DNA of 64,000 nt from NCBI RefSeq assembly GCF_017349295.1, contig NZ_JAFMPK010000049.1:39633-103632 (forward strand). Reading direction: 5' to 3'. The position numbers and the translations under genes were made by a program. Source of the DNA: Myceligenerans salitolerans (GTDB taxonomy: Bacteria > Actinomycetota > Actinomycetes > Actinomycetales > Cellulomonadaceae). Within the stretch, counting starts at the first letter, position 1. Each line of letters starts with the position of its first letter. The notes beneath the pieces were generated by a model. That model searched no databases and was not told the origin of the DNA. It worked only from the letters and a program-made list of their open reading frames with translations. This document shows, piece by piece, positions 42,879 through 52,036 of the stretch.

Positions 42879-43741
42879 GTACGCAGACGGCGACTCTGTC
42901 CGGTCGGAGCACCGCGCGAGCGGTCCTGATCGGTCTCGCGGTCGTTCTCGGTGCCGGCCTCGCCATCGGCTGGCAGTACGAGTTCGTCGACGACGTGATC
43001 GGTGGTGGCATCGCGCGAGCGCTCGTCGGCGACGACGGTCACGCGGCGTCCGGGTGGGCCGGATCCCTGGCCATGGCCGGGGTGGCCGGACTCGCCGGCA
43101 CCTTCACGGCCTGCAACGTCGCGTGCTTCGCCTCGATGGGCCCGCTCGCGGCGGCCGGTTCCGGTGAGACCCGGTCGGAGCTGCTACTGAACGCCACCCG
43201 CCAGCTCCTGCTGCTGGGTGGCGGCATGGTGCTCGTGGCCGCGTGCTACGGCATCGTGGCAGTGGTCGCGGGATCGTCCCTGCCCATGCTCAGCGAGGCC
43301 GACTACGGCGAGGTGCCGGCGCGTCTCGCGCAGGCCTCACTGGTCAACACGGCCCTCGGGATCGGCCTGGTGGCGGTGGCGGTCCGCTATCTGATGGGGC
43401 GTCCGCTGCAGGGTGCCCGCGGGATCGTGCTCCTGGGCTGCCTCCTGGGGCTGCTGGTCGTGGGACGGCCCTTCCCGATGTTCCGTGAGGTCCTGGCCGA
43501 CGCGGTGAGCTCGGGCAACGTCGTCGTGGCCGCCACCCTGATGGTGCTCGTGGCGCTCGGGAACCTGGCGCTCGTCGCCCTGCTGTTCCTCGGTGTGGTC
43601 GCGGCCGCCGGACCGGCGATCCGCCGGATCTCGGTGGCACGCCCCCGGCTGTTGCCCACCATCGGTGGGTGGGTGCTGCTGGCTCTGGGCACCTTCTCGG
43701 TGGCGTACTGGGGTGTCCGGATCCCGCTGCTGGTCATCTGA
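42875..43741 (+). CDS. Polytopic membrane protein, unknown family
   Basis: Integral membrane protein of 288 residues with about 7 hydrophobic segments. The feature GTFTACNVACFASMGPLAAAG, with a Cys pair near a membrane segment, recalls CcdA/DsbD-type thiol-redox membrane proteins, but similarity is weak. It is coupled by ATGA to the TIGR03084 gene, so the two may act together, for example in thiol-linked redox or transport. Its C-terminus faces a strong hairpin shared with the flavin reductase gene. Confidence 0.6.
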   Translation: MSTQTATLSGRSTARAVLIGLAVVLGAGLAIGWQYEFVDDVIGGGIARALVGDDGHAASGWAGSLAMAGVAGLAGTFTACNVACFASMGPLAAAGSGETRSELLLNATRQLLLLGGGMVLVAACYGIVAVVAGSSLPMLSEADYGEVPARLAQASLVNTALGIGLVAVAVRYLMGRPLQGARGIVLLGCLLGLLVVGRPFPMFREVLADAVSSGNVVVAATLMVLVALGNLALVALLFLGVVAAAGPAIRRISVARPRLLPTIGGWVLLALGTFSVAYWGVRIPLLVI

Positions 43742-43753
43742 GAGCTGCACGAC

Positions 43754-43804
43754 GACGGTCCCGATGGGCCGGCCGCCAGAGGCGGTCGGCCCATCGGGAC
43801 CGTC
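43754..43804. terminator. Bidirectional terminator-like hairpin
   Basis: An almost perfect 24-bp inverted repeat, 43754-43777 with 43781-43804, with one G-U pair and an AGA loop, lies between the convergent membrane protein and flavin reductase genes. Its right arm overlaps the stop codon of the latter. Confidence 0.8.
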
Positions 43805-44333
43805 ACGTGGCCCAGCTGTCTTCCTCCAGCCCGACGGGGGACCGCGCCGACCACCGGTGCAGCTTCCCGCGCAGGCACACGAGCGCGCTCGGATCGGGGT
43901 GCGGCGAGGCCGCGTCGATCACCTCGGCCAGCACGATGGAGTGATCGCCGCCCCAGTACATCTCGCGCCGACGACACTCGAAGGTCGCGATGGCCGCCGA
44001 GATCAGCGGCACACCGGTGCGGGGGCCGATCTCGGTGGGCACGTCCGCGAACTGGGCCGGCCCACGTGGCCGTGTGGGGTCGGCGAACCATCGCGCCTCG
44101 CGGTGGTGTCCTTCTCCGAGCACCGAGATCCCCAGGTGCTCCTGGGTCTCGAGCCGGTGGTGCATGCTCGCGTCCTTCGCCACGCACACCAGCAGGAGCG
44201 CGGGGGCCAGGGAGACGGACGTGAACGAGTTGGCCGTCATCGCGTGGGGCACCGGCCCGCCGACCGTCACAATGGTCACTCCCGTGACGAACGAACCGAA
44301 CGCGGTGCGCAGGTGCCGGGCGTCGAGATCCAT
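43803..44333 (-). CDS. Flavin reductase (SgcE6-like)
   Basis: FMN/FAD reductase of 176 residues of the flavin reductase-like domain family. Motifs are FVTGVTIVTVGGPVPHAMTANSFTSVSLAPALLLVC and GDHSIVLAEV. In C-1027 SgcE6 supplies reduced flavin to the SgcC monooxygenase. Here it probably serves the group D monooxygenase at 14981. The ATG at 44333 lies 7 bp after the thioesterase stop, with no clear ribosome site. It is the last gene of the PKSE-TEBC-reductase operon. Confidence 0.88.
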   Translation of the reverse strand: MDLDARHLRTAFGSFVTGVTIVTVGGPVPHAMTANSFTSVSLAPALLLVCVAKDASMHHRLETQEHLGISVLGEGHHREARWFADPTRPRGPAQFADVPTEIGPRTGVPLISAAIATFECRRREMYWGGDHSIVLAEVIDAASPHPDPSALVCLRGKLHRWSARSPVGLEEDSWAT

Positions 44334-44340
44334 GGGCCGC

Positions 44341-44775
44341 TCACCCCCGTCGCGAGTACTGCCGCAGGGCTTCGACGAGCTCGGCCGGGACCCGGGACGG
44401 CGACGTCGCACGGTTCTCGCCGCGCATGCAGGCGACCCGCTGCCGCCCCGTCGCCGCGAGCGCCTCGGTCCCGTCGGCCCGCAGGTGGACGTAGTCGAAG
44501 CCGAACTCCAGCTGCGTCTGGCCGAGCTCGGCGAGCCACATCCGGACGGACAGCTCGTCGAACGCGGCGAGCTCGGTGAAGAACTCGCAGTCGACCTTGA
44601 GCGTGAAGAGCTTGAGGTCGGCGGCCAGCTCTTCGAGCACGGCCGGGACGCGCTCCTTGAGGAACATCTCCCGGCACCGCCCCTGCCAGCGCAGGTAGTT
44701 GACGTAGTAGACGTTCCCGACGAGGTTCGTCTCCTCGAAGCCGACGATGTGCCGGTACTCGTAGTAGTCAGCCAT
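44341..44775 (-). CDS. Enediyne thioesterase TEBC (E10-type hot-dog)
   Basis: Hot-dog thioesterase of 144 residues. The core EETNLVGNVYYVNYLRWQGRCRE and FDYVHLRADG match SgcE10/CalE7/DynE7, which release the polyene from the PKSE and lack the usual Asp/Glu base, relying on an Arg. Its ATG shares one base with the PKSE stop (TGATG), so the two are translated together; a GGAGG sequence lies within the end of the PKSE gene. Together with PKSE it is the strongest proof of an enediyne pathway. Confidence 0.93.
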   Translation of the reverse strand: MADYYEYRHIVGFEETNLVGNVYYVNYLRWQGRCREMFLKERVPAVLEELAADLKLFTLKVDCEFFTELAAFDELSVRMWLAELGQTQLEFGFDYVHLRADGTEALAATGRQRVACMRGENRATSPSRVPAELVEALRQYSRRG

Positions 44776-47700
44776 CACACTGCCTCCGTCGTGGGCCGTG
44801 GCGCCACCAGCACGGCGATGCCAGGTCTCGCGTCGCTGTCGATCAGGGGCGGGGCAAAGCAGAACACGGTGGCGCCGGCGCTCTCGTAGGTGGTCACTCC
44901 CCGTCGTTCGCCGCCGGTGGCGACCACGTCCGCGTCGCCGAGCAGTTCGCCGGCCCACTCACGCGGGTCACGCCGGTCGTCGGCGACCCGGACGCTCACC
45001 CCCGGGCCGGCGGCCTCGAGGCGCAGCGTCCCGTCGGCGGCAAGCTCGCTGCTGATCCGTGCCCCCACCCCGGCGTCCTCGAGCACACGCTCGAGATGCG
45101 GTCCGATCAGGGCGGCCGGCCAGCGGTCATGGACCGTGCGTCCGACCGCCCGGAGGCGGAGCCCGCGCCAGCGCTCGACGACCACCCCGGCGTCGGTACG
45201 GACGTCGATGTCGTAGACGTGCTGATCGCCTTCGTGAGCCACCTCCACCGACACGAACGTCAGCACCTCCTCGTCCTGCGAGGAGTAGAGCTCGATGGCG
45301 TCGACGCCTTCGGGAAGCAGGGTCGAGTCCGGTACGCAGACCTGGTTCCCGTGCAGCAGCGCGTCACGGGCCGCGGGGTCGCCCGTGAGGAGCGAGCCCG
45401 GCAGGTAGGCGGCGAACCATGGCCCCTCGTCGGCGACGCGCACCTGCGCCTGCACCCTCGTGGAGCTCAGGTGGTCGTAGCGGACCAGCCGGTGGAAGCG
45501 CCGGCCCTGGAACAGGAGCTCCCCGTAGAGCTCGCGCCCCGGGTCGAGCGCGACCTCCCCGGTCGCGGGCGGAACCGGCACGGTGTCGGTGACGGGGTCC
45601 GCCGCGAAGTCGGCCAGTGCCGTGAAGTGCGGCACGCCGAAGTCCGTGGTCTCGGAGTAGACCGCGACCTCCACCTGGTTGTCCCGCCGCGCGACCGCCG
45701 CGACACGGACCCGCAGACGGTCGTCGGGCGGCACCACGATCGGGGACCGGAAGACGACGTCCCGCAGCGCCGGCAGACGGTCGGTCTCCCTGAGCGCGCA
45801 CGCCACCTGGCTGATCGCCTCCAGCCCGAAGACCGCGGGGAGCAGCGCGTTGCCGTCCAGGACGTGATCGGCCAGGCAGAGGTCCGTGGCCGAGGAGAGC
45901 GTCGTCTCCACGACCAGCTCGTGGTGGCGGTAGTGCGTGAGCACGGTGTCCAGGTAGCGGCCCAGCGGGAGCTCCCGCTGCTCGAAGCGTGCCGTGGGCA
46001 GGTCCATCCGGCCGCACACGACCACGTGCTCGGGGACGCTGGCGGCACCGACGGCGCCGAGGAACACGGCCACCCCCACCTCGGGCGGGATCGGCGCGAT
46101 GCCCTGGGCGGCCAGCGACTCCACGACCGACAGCCGTGCGCCCATTCCCACGTCCGCCCAGACGGTCCAGTCGAGGCACACCGCCCGGCAGTCCGGGTTG
46201 TCCGCGCCGTAGGAAGCGGTGACCTGCGCGAGCTCGGCGTTCGCCATCGCGTAGTGCGCCTCGCCCGCGAGGCCGAAACGACCGATCACGCTCCCGAACG
46301 TGGCCAGCAGCCGCAGGGCGCCCGGCGACACGGCGTCGAGAACCGCCTGCAGCCCGCCGACCTTGGGCGTCCGGGTGTCGGTCACGTCCTGCCACGTCAG
46401 CCTGGACAACGGCGCCGGTGAATTGGCGCCCGCGCCGTAGACGACGGCGGTGACCGCACCGATCTGGGCCGAGATCTCGTCCACGGCGGCGCGCACCGCG
46501 TCCGCGTCCGCCACGTCACAGCGCACGTAGTGCGCCCCGACGCCGGCACCGCGCATCCGGTCCAGGTTCTTCACGACCTCGTCGTCGTCGGCGGGCGACC
46601 GGCCCATCAGGACGACGCGGGCGCCCGTCTCGACGGCGAGTGCGTGCACGCACTCCGCGGTGATGCCCTTGCCGCCTCCGGGAGCCAGGATGACGTCGGA
46701 CGAGTCGAGGGCTGCGGACGCGTCACCGTCGAGGGCGACCGGGCGGATCATCGGGACCGTCCGGGTCCCGCGGACGTACCTGGCCTCGCTGAACCGCTCG
46801 GTGGCCGAGACCTCCGCGACGAGCGCGCCCGCCGGGAGGTCGCCGTCGGACCGCACGACGGTGACGCGGGTGTCCGGCCGCTCGAGCTGGAAGGTCTTGA
46901 GCAGCGCGACGGCCGCGGCACCGCCACCGGACAACACCAGGTGCGTTCCCGGTTCCAGGTCGATCGCCGCTTTCTGGACGACCTCGAACATGGCTTCGTC
47001 GGTGTCGTCGTCGCCGGGGCAGAGGAGGACGCCGCCGTCGGGCGCGTGCGCCTCGAGCTCGTCCCGCAGGCGTTCGCCGGCCTCGGCACCGCCCCACAGC
47101 GACCACGGCCGTGGGTCGTGGGCCGGAGACACCGCTCGGGCACTCGGCGCGGCTTGGGGGACGTCGCGCTCCACCCAGGTACCGATCCAGTCCCCCAGGG
47201 TGTGCAGTGCCCGCTGCTCCTCGGCGCTGTCGCTCCCCGCGAGCGCGTCGAGCTGCGCGGCGAGGTCTCCGATCGTGGCCGTGGCGACGTCCGGAGGCGT
47301 CGCCGCGACGGGTACGCCCAGCTCGGAGGAGGCTCGGGCCAGGATCTGGCCGATGGTGATCGAGCTCAGGTGCAGGTCCTCCAGCGGTCGGCTGGCCGCG
47401 GTCACGATCTCGGGCGGAAGCTCGGCACGCTCGGCGGCGAGCTCGCTGAGGACCGTGAGGGCGCTGCGGCCGGAACGTTCGCCCGCGCCCACCTCGCCCA
47501 GTTCCTGGGCCGCCGCCCGGGACGCGCCCTGGTCCACGAGGTCGGCGGTGTAGTCGTCCACCTGCGGGGCGGACTCCGTGGGGTTCTCGAAGAACCGGCG
47601 AGGCTCCCACGAGACCGGACGCACGAGGCATCCGCGGTACAGCGGTTCGACCGAGCCCAGCGCACCCACGACGTGCGCGGCCGCGACGACGGTGTGCAGC

Positions 47701-50252
47701 GAGGCCAGGTCGCGGGCGCCGGTGTCGAGGCCTACCACCGGTCCGAGGCCTCCGGCCGTGGCGAGCTGGGTCAGCGCGCTTCCCGGCCCGACCTCGATCA
47801 GGAGATCGCATCCCGCGGCGAGCTCCGTGGCGGCTTCGTGGAACCGTACCGGCGCGGTGACCTGGTCGCGCAGCAGCGCCGCCAGGTCGTGCCCGGGATC
47901 GAGGCGGGTACCGGTCACCGTCGACACGACGTGCCCGCGTGGAGCGGTGAGCGACAGCTCGCGCACACGGGCGGCGAGCGGCTCGGCGGCCGCGGCGACC
48001 AGCGGGGAGTGGAAGGCGTGCGAGACCGGTAGCGGTGCGGCACCGATCCCTGCCGCGGCCGCGTTCTCCGCCGTCCGGTCCAGGGCCGCCCGCGTCCCCG
48101 AGACGACGCACGCGGACGGAGCGTTGACGGCGGCGACGACGGCGTCGTCGGCCACGAGGGCCCGGACCCGGTCCTCGTCGGCGCTCAGGCGCAGCATCCC
48201 GCCGGGCTCGCCGTGCTCGGCCATGGTCCGTCCCCGGTATCGAGCCAGCTCGACCAGGGTGGCGGCGTCCATCGCCTCCGCCCAGTGCAATGCGGTCAGC
48301 TCCCCGAGGCTGTGCCCCGCGGCACGGTCCGCGCGGATGCCGAGTGCGTCCAGAACGGCAAGGCCCGCGAGCGAGCCCAGAACGGTGAGGGGTTGCGTGA
48401 CCTCGGTGGCGGTCGGGTCCTGGCCCGCGAGTCCGGCCTGCTGTTCGAGGGCGGCTGCCGCTTCGTCGAACCTGCTCAGAGCGCTGGCGGTGTGTCCGGC
48501 GCCTACTCCCTGGCCCGGGAACAGGAGCCCGACCACCGGTCGCTCCTGGGCGACGCCCCAGTAGGCCCCCGCGGCCACCTCGACGAGGCCGTCCGGCTCG
48601 CTCGTGGCGGCCCTCAGTACGGCACGCACCCTGTCGGCCGCCTGCTCCGGATTCGCGGCCACCACCGCGGCCCGGTAACGGCGCCCGTTCCGGCGGCGCG
48701 CGAGAGTCGCACCGAGATCGGTGAGCTCACCATAGGAAGCACCCGCCAGGTAGTCCACCGCACGCTCGAGCTCCTGCCGGAACTCCGCCAGGTCGGCGGC
48801 CTCGAACAGGAGCACCTCGTCGTCGCGGCGCGGGAAGAGCCGGTCGGCGCCGTCGAGAGGCCGGTCGCCGCCCTCGATGACCACATGCGTGTTGATCCCG
48901 CCGAACCCCATGGACGTGACGCCCGCCCGGCGAGGAGCGTCCTGCGGCCACCGCTCCGCGACGGGAACCGGGCGCAACGGTGACGCGGCGTCCGCGAAGA
49001 CGTCGACCGGATCGACGCAGCCGACCGTCGGGGGAATCACGCCACGGTTGGTCACCTGCACGGCCTTGATCAGGCCGGCGATACCCGCCGCCGCCTTGGT
49101 GTGGCCGATCTGTCCCTTGATGGAGCCGATCGCGGCACCGCGGTCCGGGGCGCCGTGTTCCTGGAGCTCCTGGCCGATCGCGGTGAGCTCGGTCCGGTCT
49201 CCCACCGGTGTGCCGGTGCCGTGTCCCTCGAAGTACGGAACCGAGGTGATCGGGAATCCGGCCCGGTCGTACGCACGTTCCAGGGCCAGCCGGTAGCCGG
49301 GGATCTCCGGGCGGGTGATCCCGCCGTGCCCGTCGGAGGAGATGCCCCAGCCCGCGACGTACCCGTACGGGGTGATCCCGCGCGACAGCGCGTCCTCCTC
49401 GCGCATCAGGACGATCATGCCGCAGCCCTCGCCGGGCCAGAAGCCGTTCGAGTCGCGGTCGTAGAGCCGCATCTCGCGGCGAGCCAGCGCACCGGTCTTG
49501 GCGAAGCCGACGATCTCGAACGGGTCGATCGAGAGATCGACACCACCGGCGACCGCGACGTCCAGATCGCCGTCCTCGATGGCCTTGGCCGCCGTCAGGA
49601 CCGACAGGAGCGACGACGAGCACGCTCCGTCCACGGTGTAGCCGCCGCCGCGCAGATCGAAGTAGTTGCACACCCGGCCCGCGATGGTGTTGGACAGGCC
49701 CCCGGCGAGGGTGTCCTCGTCGACCTCCGGGAACGGCGCCTTGTAGGTGCGCTCCACGCCCGCCAGGAACGTGGCGATGTCGTCGGACTCCCAGCCCAGC
49801 TTCTCGAGATGGCTGGTCAGCACGCGCCGCACGTAGGGCCAGCGCAGCCGCATGAGATTGGCCCGCGAGAACTCGCCCGTGAGGGAGTTGCCGATCACCA
49901 CGCCGGTGGTGTCCCGGTCGAGGCCCTCGGCGCCGGGGAAGCCCGCGTCGGCCAGGGCTCCCGCCGCCACGTCCAGGGCCAGCCAGTGCGTGGTGTCGGT
50001 GGTCCGATAGGTGCTTCCCGCAATCCGGAACCGCGCGCGGTCGAACTCGTATCCCTCGATCAGCGCGGCCGTTCTGGTGTAGAACTTGTCCGGCGTCGCA
50101 GGGTCGGCGTCGTAGTAGTCCTCCAAGGATGTGCGGCTGTCCGGTATCCGGCGGAAGGCCCGGCGGCCACTGACGATGTTCTCCCACAGCTCCTGGACGC
50201 CGTGCGCGTCCGGGTAACGGCAGTCCATCCCGATGATCGCGACTCGTTTCAC
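44775..50252 (-). CDS. pksE: Iterative type I enediyne polyketide synthase (PKSE)
   Basis: Protein of 1825 residues with the enediyne order KS-AT-ACP-KR-DH. KS: about 1-460 with DGACSSS (Cys211), EGHGTGT (His344) and IGHTKAAAG (His384). AT: about 570-880 with GHSLGE (Ser648). ACP: about 930-1005 with LHLSSI, the enediyne ACP Ser at 963 or 964. KR: about 1170-1400 with GGGKGI and Tyr1334. DH: about 1440-1700 with ADHVLDGNALLP (His1463). After DH only about 115 residues remain; no DxE or WxxKEA motif of the terminal PPTase domain is present, and SgcE and CalE8 are about 100 residues longer. The GTG at 50252 follows AAGGGAG. Confidence 0.95.
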   Translation of the reverse strand: MKRVAIIGMDCRYPDAHGVQELWENIVSGRRAFRRIPDSRTSLEDYYDADPATPDKFYTRTAALIEGYEFDRARFRIAGSTYRTTDTTHWLALDVAAGALADAGFPGAEGLDRDTTGVVIGNSLTGEFSRANLMRLRWPYVRRVLTSHLEKLGWESDDIATFLAGVERTYKAPFPEVDEDTLAGGLSNTIAGRVCNYFDLRGGGYTVDGACSSSLLSVLTAAKAIEDGDLDVAVAGGVDLSIDPFEIVGFAKTGALARREMRLYDRDSNGFWPGEGCGMIVLMREEDALSRGITPYGYVAGWGISSDGHGGITRPEIPGYRLALERAYDRAGFPITSVPYFEGHGTGTPVGDRTELTAIGQELQEHGAPDRGAAIGSIKGQIGHTKAAAGIAGLIKAVQVTNRGVIPPTVGCVDPVDVFADAASPLRPVPVAERWPQDAPRRAGVTSMGFGGINTHVVIEGGDRPLDGADRLFPRRDDEVLLFEAADLAEFRQELERAVDYLAGASYGELTDLGATLARRRNGRRYRAAVVAANPEQAADRVRAVLRAATSEPDGLVEVAAGAYWGVAQERPVVGLLFPGQGVGAGHTASALSRFDEAAAALEQQAGLAGQDPTATEVTQPLTVLGSLAGLAVLDALGIRADRAAGHSLGELTALHWAEAMDAATLVELARYRGRTMAEHGEPGGMLRLSADEDRVRALVADDAVVAAVNAPSACVVSGTRAALDRTAENAAAAGIGAAPLPVSHAFHSPLVAAAAEPLAARVRELSLTAPRGHVVSTVTGTRLDPGHDLAALLRDQVTAPVRFHEAATELAAGCDLLIEVGPGSALTQLATAGGLGPVVGLDTGARDLASLHTVVAAAHVVGALGSVEPLYRGCLVRPVSWEPRRFFENPTESAPQVDDYTADLVDQGASRAAAQELGEVGAGERSGRSALTVLSELAAERAELPPEIVTAASRPLEDLHLSSITIGQILARASSELGVPVAATPPDVATATIGDLAAQLDALAGSDSAEEQRALHTLGDWIGTWVERDVPQAAPSARAVSPAHDPRPWSLWGGAEAGERLRDELEAHAPDGGVLLCPGDDDTDEAMFEVVQKAAIDLEPGTHLVLSGGGAAAVALLKTFQLERPDTRVTVVRSDGDLPAGALVAEVSATERFSEARYVRGTRTVPMIRPVALDGDASAALDSSDVILAPGGGKGITAECVHALAVETGARVVLMGRSPADDDEVVKNLDRMRGAGVGAHYVRCDVADADAVRAAVDEISAQIGAVTAVVYGAGANSPAPLSRLTWQDVTDTRTPKVGGLQAVLDAVSPGALRLLATFGSVIGRFGLAGEAHYAMANAELAQVTASYGADNPDCRAVCLDWTVWADVGMGARLSVVESLAAQGIAPIPPEVGVAVFLGAVGAASVPEHVVVCGRMDLPTARFEQRELPLGRYLDTVLTHYRHHELVVETTLSSATDLCLADHVLDGNALLPAVFGLEAISQVACALRETDRLPALRDVVFRSPIVVPPDDRLRVRVAAVARRDNQVEVAVYSETTDFGVPHFTALADFAADPVTDTVPVPPATGEVALDPGRELYGELLFQGRRFHRLVRYDHLSSTRVQAQVRVADEGPWFAAYLPGSLLTGDPAARDALLHGNQVCVPDSTLLPEGVDAIELYSSQDEEVLTFVSVEVAHEGDQHVYDIDVRTDAGVVVERWRGLRLRAVGRTVHDRWPAALIGPHLERVLEDAGVGARISSELAADGTLRLEAAGPGVSVRVADDRRDPREWAGELLGDADVVATGGERRGVTTYESAGATVFCFAPPLIDSDARPGIAVLVAPRPTTEAV

Positions 50253-50383
50253 GACACTCCCTTCACCTGCAGATGCTTCATCCTCCGGGGCGCGTGAGCA
50301 CGGAGGCTACTTCGCGTTTGCGAGGGCGTTCCCGCCGCCCGCGACGGCGCGTCGTGGCGGCCCGGAGCCGCTCCGTGCGCTGC

Positions 50384-51340
50384 TCAGACGCAGGAGCGGA
50401 TGTGTTCGCGCCAGTGCTCGTAGGCCGGCGCCGTGGCATCGCCCTGCCCGGTGAACCCGTCCGCCAGGTCGACGGCCTGCCGCAGGTCGAGGCCGGTGAG
50501 CGCCGGCACCGCACGCTCGGAGTGCTCGGGGACGCAGTCCGCGGCCGCCCTCGCCCTCGCCGCGAACACGGCACCGACCGCCAGCTCGTCCGCGTACCCA
50601 CGAGCGCGGCGGGGCAGGGAGGCGATGTCGTCCCCGCCCGCGAAGGTCGCCGCGAGTCCCACTCCGCTCCACAGGTCGGCCCGCCGGTCGGGGGCGAACG
50701 AGTCGACGAGGGTCTCCGCGTCGGCGGCCACGCCACCCGCCATGAACCAGAGAGCGCGGCCGATGCCCTGGTCCACGGCCCGGCCGAAGTAGCCGGTGGT
50801 GTCGTCCAGCCAGGGATAGGGCGCGGGCCGGTGCTGCCCGGTGACGTACCGGTCCGGACGGAAGTAGGCGAGGTCGAACCCGTAGCCGTCGACGACCAGC
50901 CAGGAGAGCACCGGATGGAACGACGAGACGGGGAGGTCCGGGAGTGCGTCGCGCCAGGCCCGGCGAGGCAGCTTGGCCAGCGCGAAGCCGATCCCGATGT
51001 AGTTGAGCAGCAGGTGCTTGCTTCCCGGGCCGGTCATCACGGTGGCGGCACGGCCCTTCTCGCCCGGCGTCATGACGTCGAGGAGGGTCGCGGCCATGGT
51101 GGCGCCCTCGTAGGCGAAACCGCGGTGCTCCGGCGTGACCAGCGCCAGACGCGCATGGATCTGCTCGGTCCGTCTGCTGCTCATCAGCTGCTCGAAGCCG
51201 AGCACGACGGTCTGGGGTATCCGACCGAGGCGTTCGGCGGTCGGTCCGGTGAGCCGCTCGAACCGAGCGGTCGGGGTCACGGTGTCGATGTCGGGCGCGA
51301 GGACGCCGCTCAGCGCCAACCGCCCCATTCGTCCAAACAT
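50384..51340 (-). CDS. unbL: DUF1702 (UnbL-type) protein, first copy
   Basis: Protein of 318 residues of the DUF1702/UnbL family, one of the conserved unknown proteins of enediyne clusters. The family segments GFAYEGATMAATLLDVM, KHLLLNYIGIGFALAKLPRRAW and HPVLSWLVVDGYGFDLAYF are present. It shares one base with the PPTase stop (TGATG). It is the last gene of the six-gene operon from the hydrolase at 54901, and lies 131 bp upstream of PKSE. A second DUF1702 gene starts at 63778. Its function in core maturation is unknown. Confidence 0.9.
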   Translation of the reverse strand: MFGRMGRLALSGVLAPDIDTVTPTARFERLTGPTAERLGRIPQTVVLGFEQLMSSRRTEQIHARLALVTPEHRGFAYEGATMAATLLDVMTPGEKGRAATVMTGPGSKHLLLNYIGIGFALAKLPRRAWRDALPDLPVSSFHPVLSWLVVDGYGFDLAYFRPDRYVTGQHRPAPYPWLDDTTGYFGRAVDQGIGRALWFMAGGVAADAETLVDSFAPDRRADLWSGVGLAATFAGGDDIASLPRRARGYADELAVGAVFAARARAAADCVPEHSERAVPALTGLDLRQAVDLADGFTGQGDATAPAYEHWREHIRSCV

Positions 51341-52032
51341 CAGGAGCCTCCATAGGTGGACCTCAGCAACTGCGCGCCGTCCAGGACCCGCAGCGCGGTG
51401 GCGCCGGTGTGCAGCATCGCCACCGCGCCGCTGTAGCGCCGGCCGACGTCCAGGTCGGCCAGCCACCATCCAGGGCTGTCGCCGCGATATCTCGTCAGGC
51501 GGGCGGGCTGGTCGGCGCGGCCGACCACGACCTCGCTCAACGGTGTCCGCAGGCCGTCGCCGGTGGCCTTGACCACGGCTTCCTTGCGGCACCAGTAGGT
51601 GTAGAGGTGCTGGGCGTCGGACCGTGGCCGTTCCTCCGCGTCGAGACACCCGACGACGGCGTCGTGCGCCGGGTGGCGAGCCGAATGGAACTCGACGTCC
51701 ACGCCCACGGGAGCATGGGTGCTCAGCGCCACCGCCACGACGCGCTGCGAGTGGGCGATGGAGAAGTGCACCGGTTGCCCGACGGCGACCGGTTTGCCGT
51801 GGGGGGCCCCGCACCGCGCGCAGTCACGGGCGAACGTCACGCCGTACGGGTCCACCCCCAGGTGCCCGGCGACCGCCGCCTTGGCCAGGAGCGTTCCCGT
51901 GAGGAAACGTCCCCGGTCGTCAGGCCGCCGCAGGGTGCGGTAACGCTGTCGCTCGCTCCCGTCGAGAGCACGCTCCGGGACCGGCCACTCGGGGAGCCCT
52001 CGCAGCAGCCACACACGGCACTCGGCGGTCAT
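51340..52032 (-). CDS. Sfp-type 4'-phosphopantetheinyl transferase
   Basis: PPTase of 230 residues. The Mg-binding Asp112 and Glu114 are in GVDVEF, and the other motif is WCRKEAVVKATGDG with Lys150 and Glu151. It transfers phosphopantetheine from CoA to carrier proteins. Targets here should be the free PCP, the ACP at 53593 and the PKSE ACP, whose usual C-terminal PPTase domain appears lost. ATG 52032 is 4 bp after the LuxR stop. Most enediyne clusters do not need a separate PPTase gene for PKSE, so the location is informative. Confidence 0.9.
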   Translation of the reverse strand: MTAECRVWLLRGLPEWPVPERALDGSERQRYRTLRRPDDRGRFLTGTLLAKAAVAGHLGVDPYGVTFARDCARCGAPHGKPVAVGQPVHFSIAHSQRVVAVALSTHAPVGVDVEFHSARHPAHDAVVGCLDAEERPRSDAQHLYTYWCRKEAVVKATGDGLRTPLSEVVVGRADQPARLTRYRGDSPGWWLADLDVGRRYSGAVAMLHTGATALRVLDGAQLLRSTYGGS

Positions 52033-52036
52033 GCTC

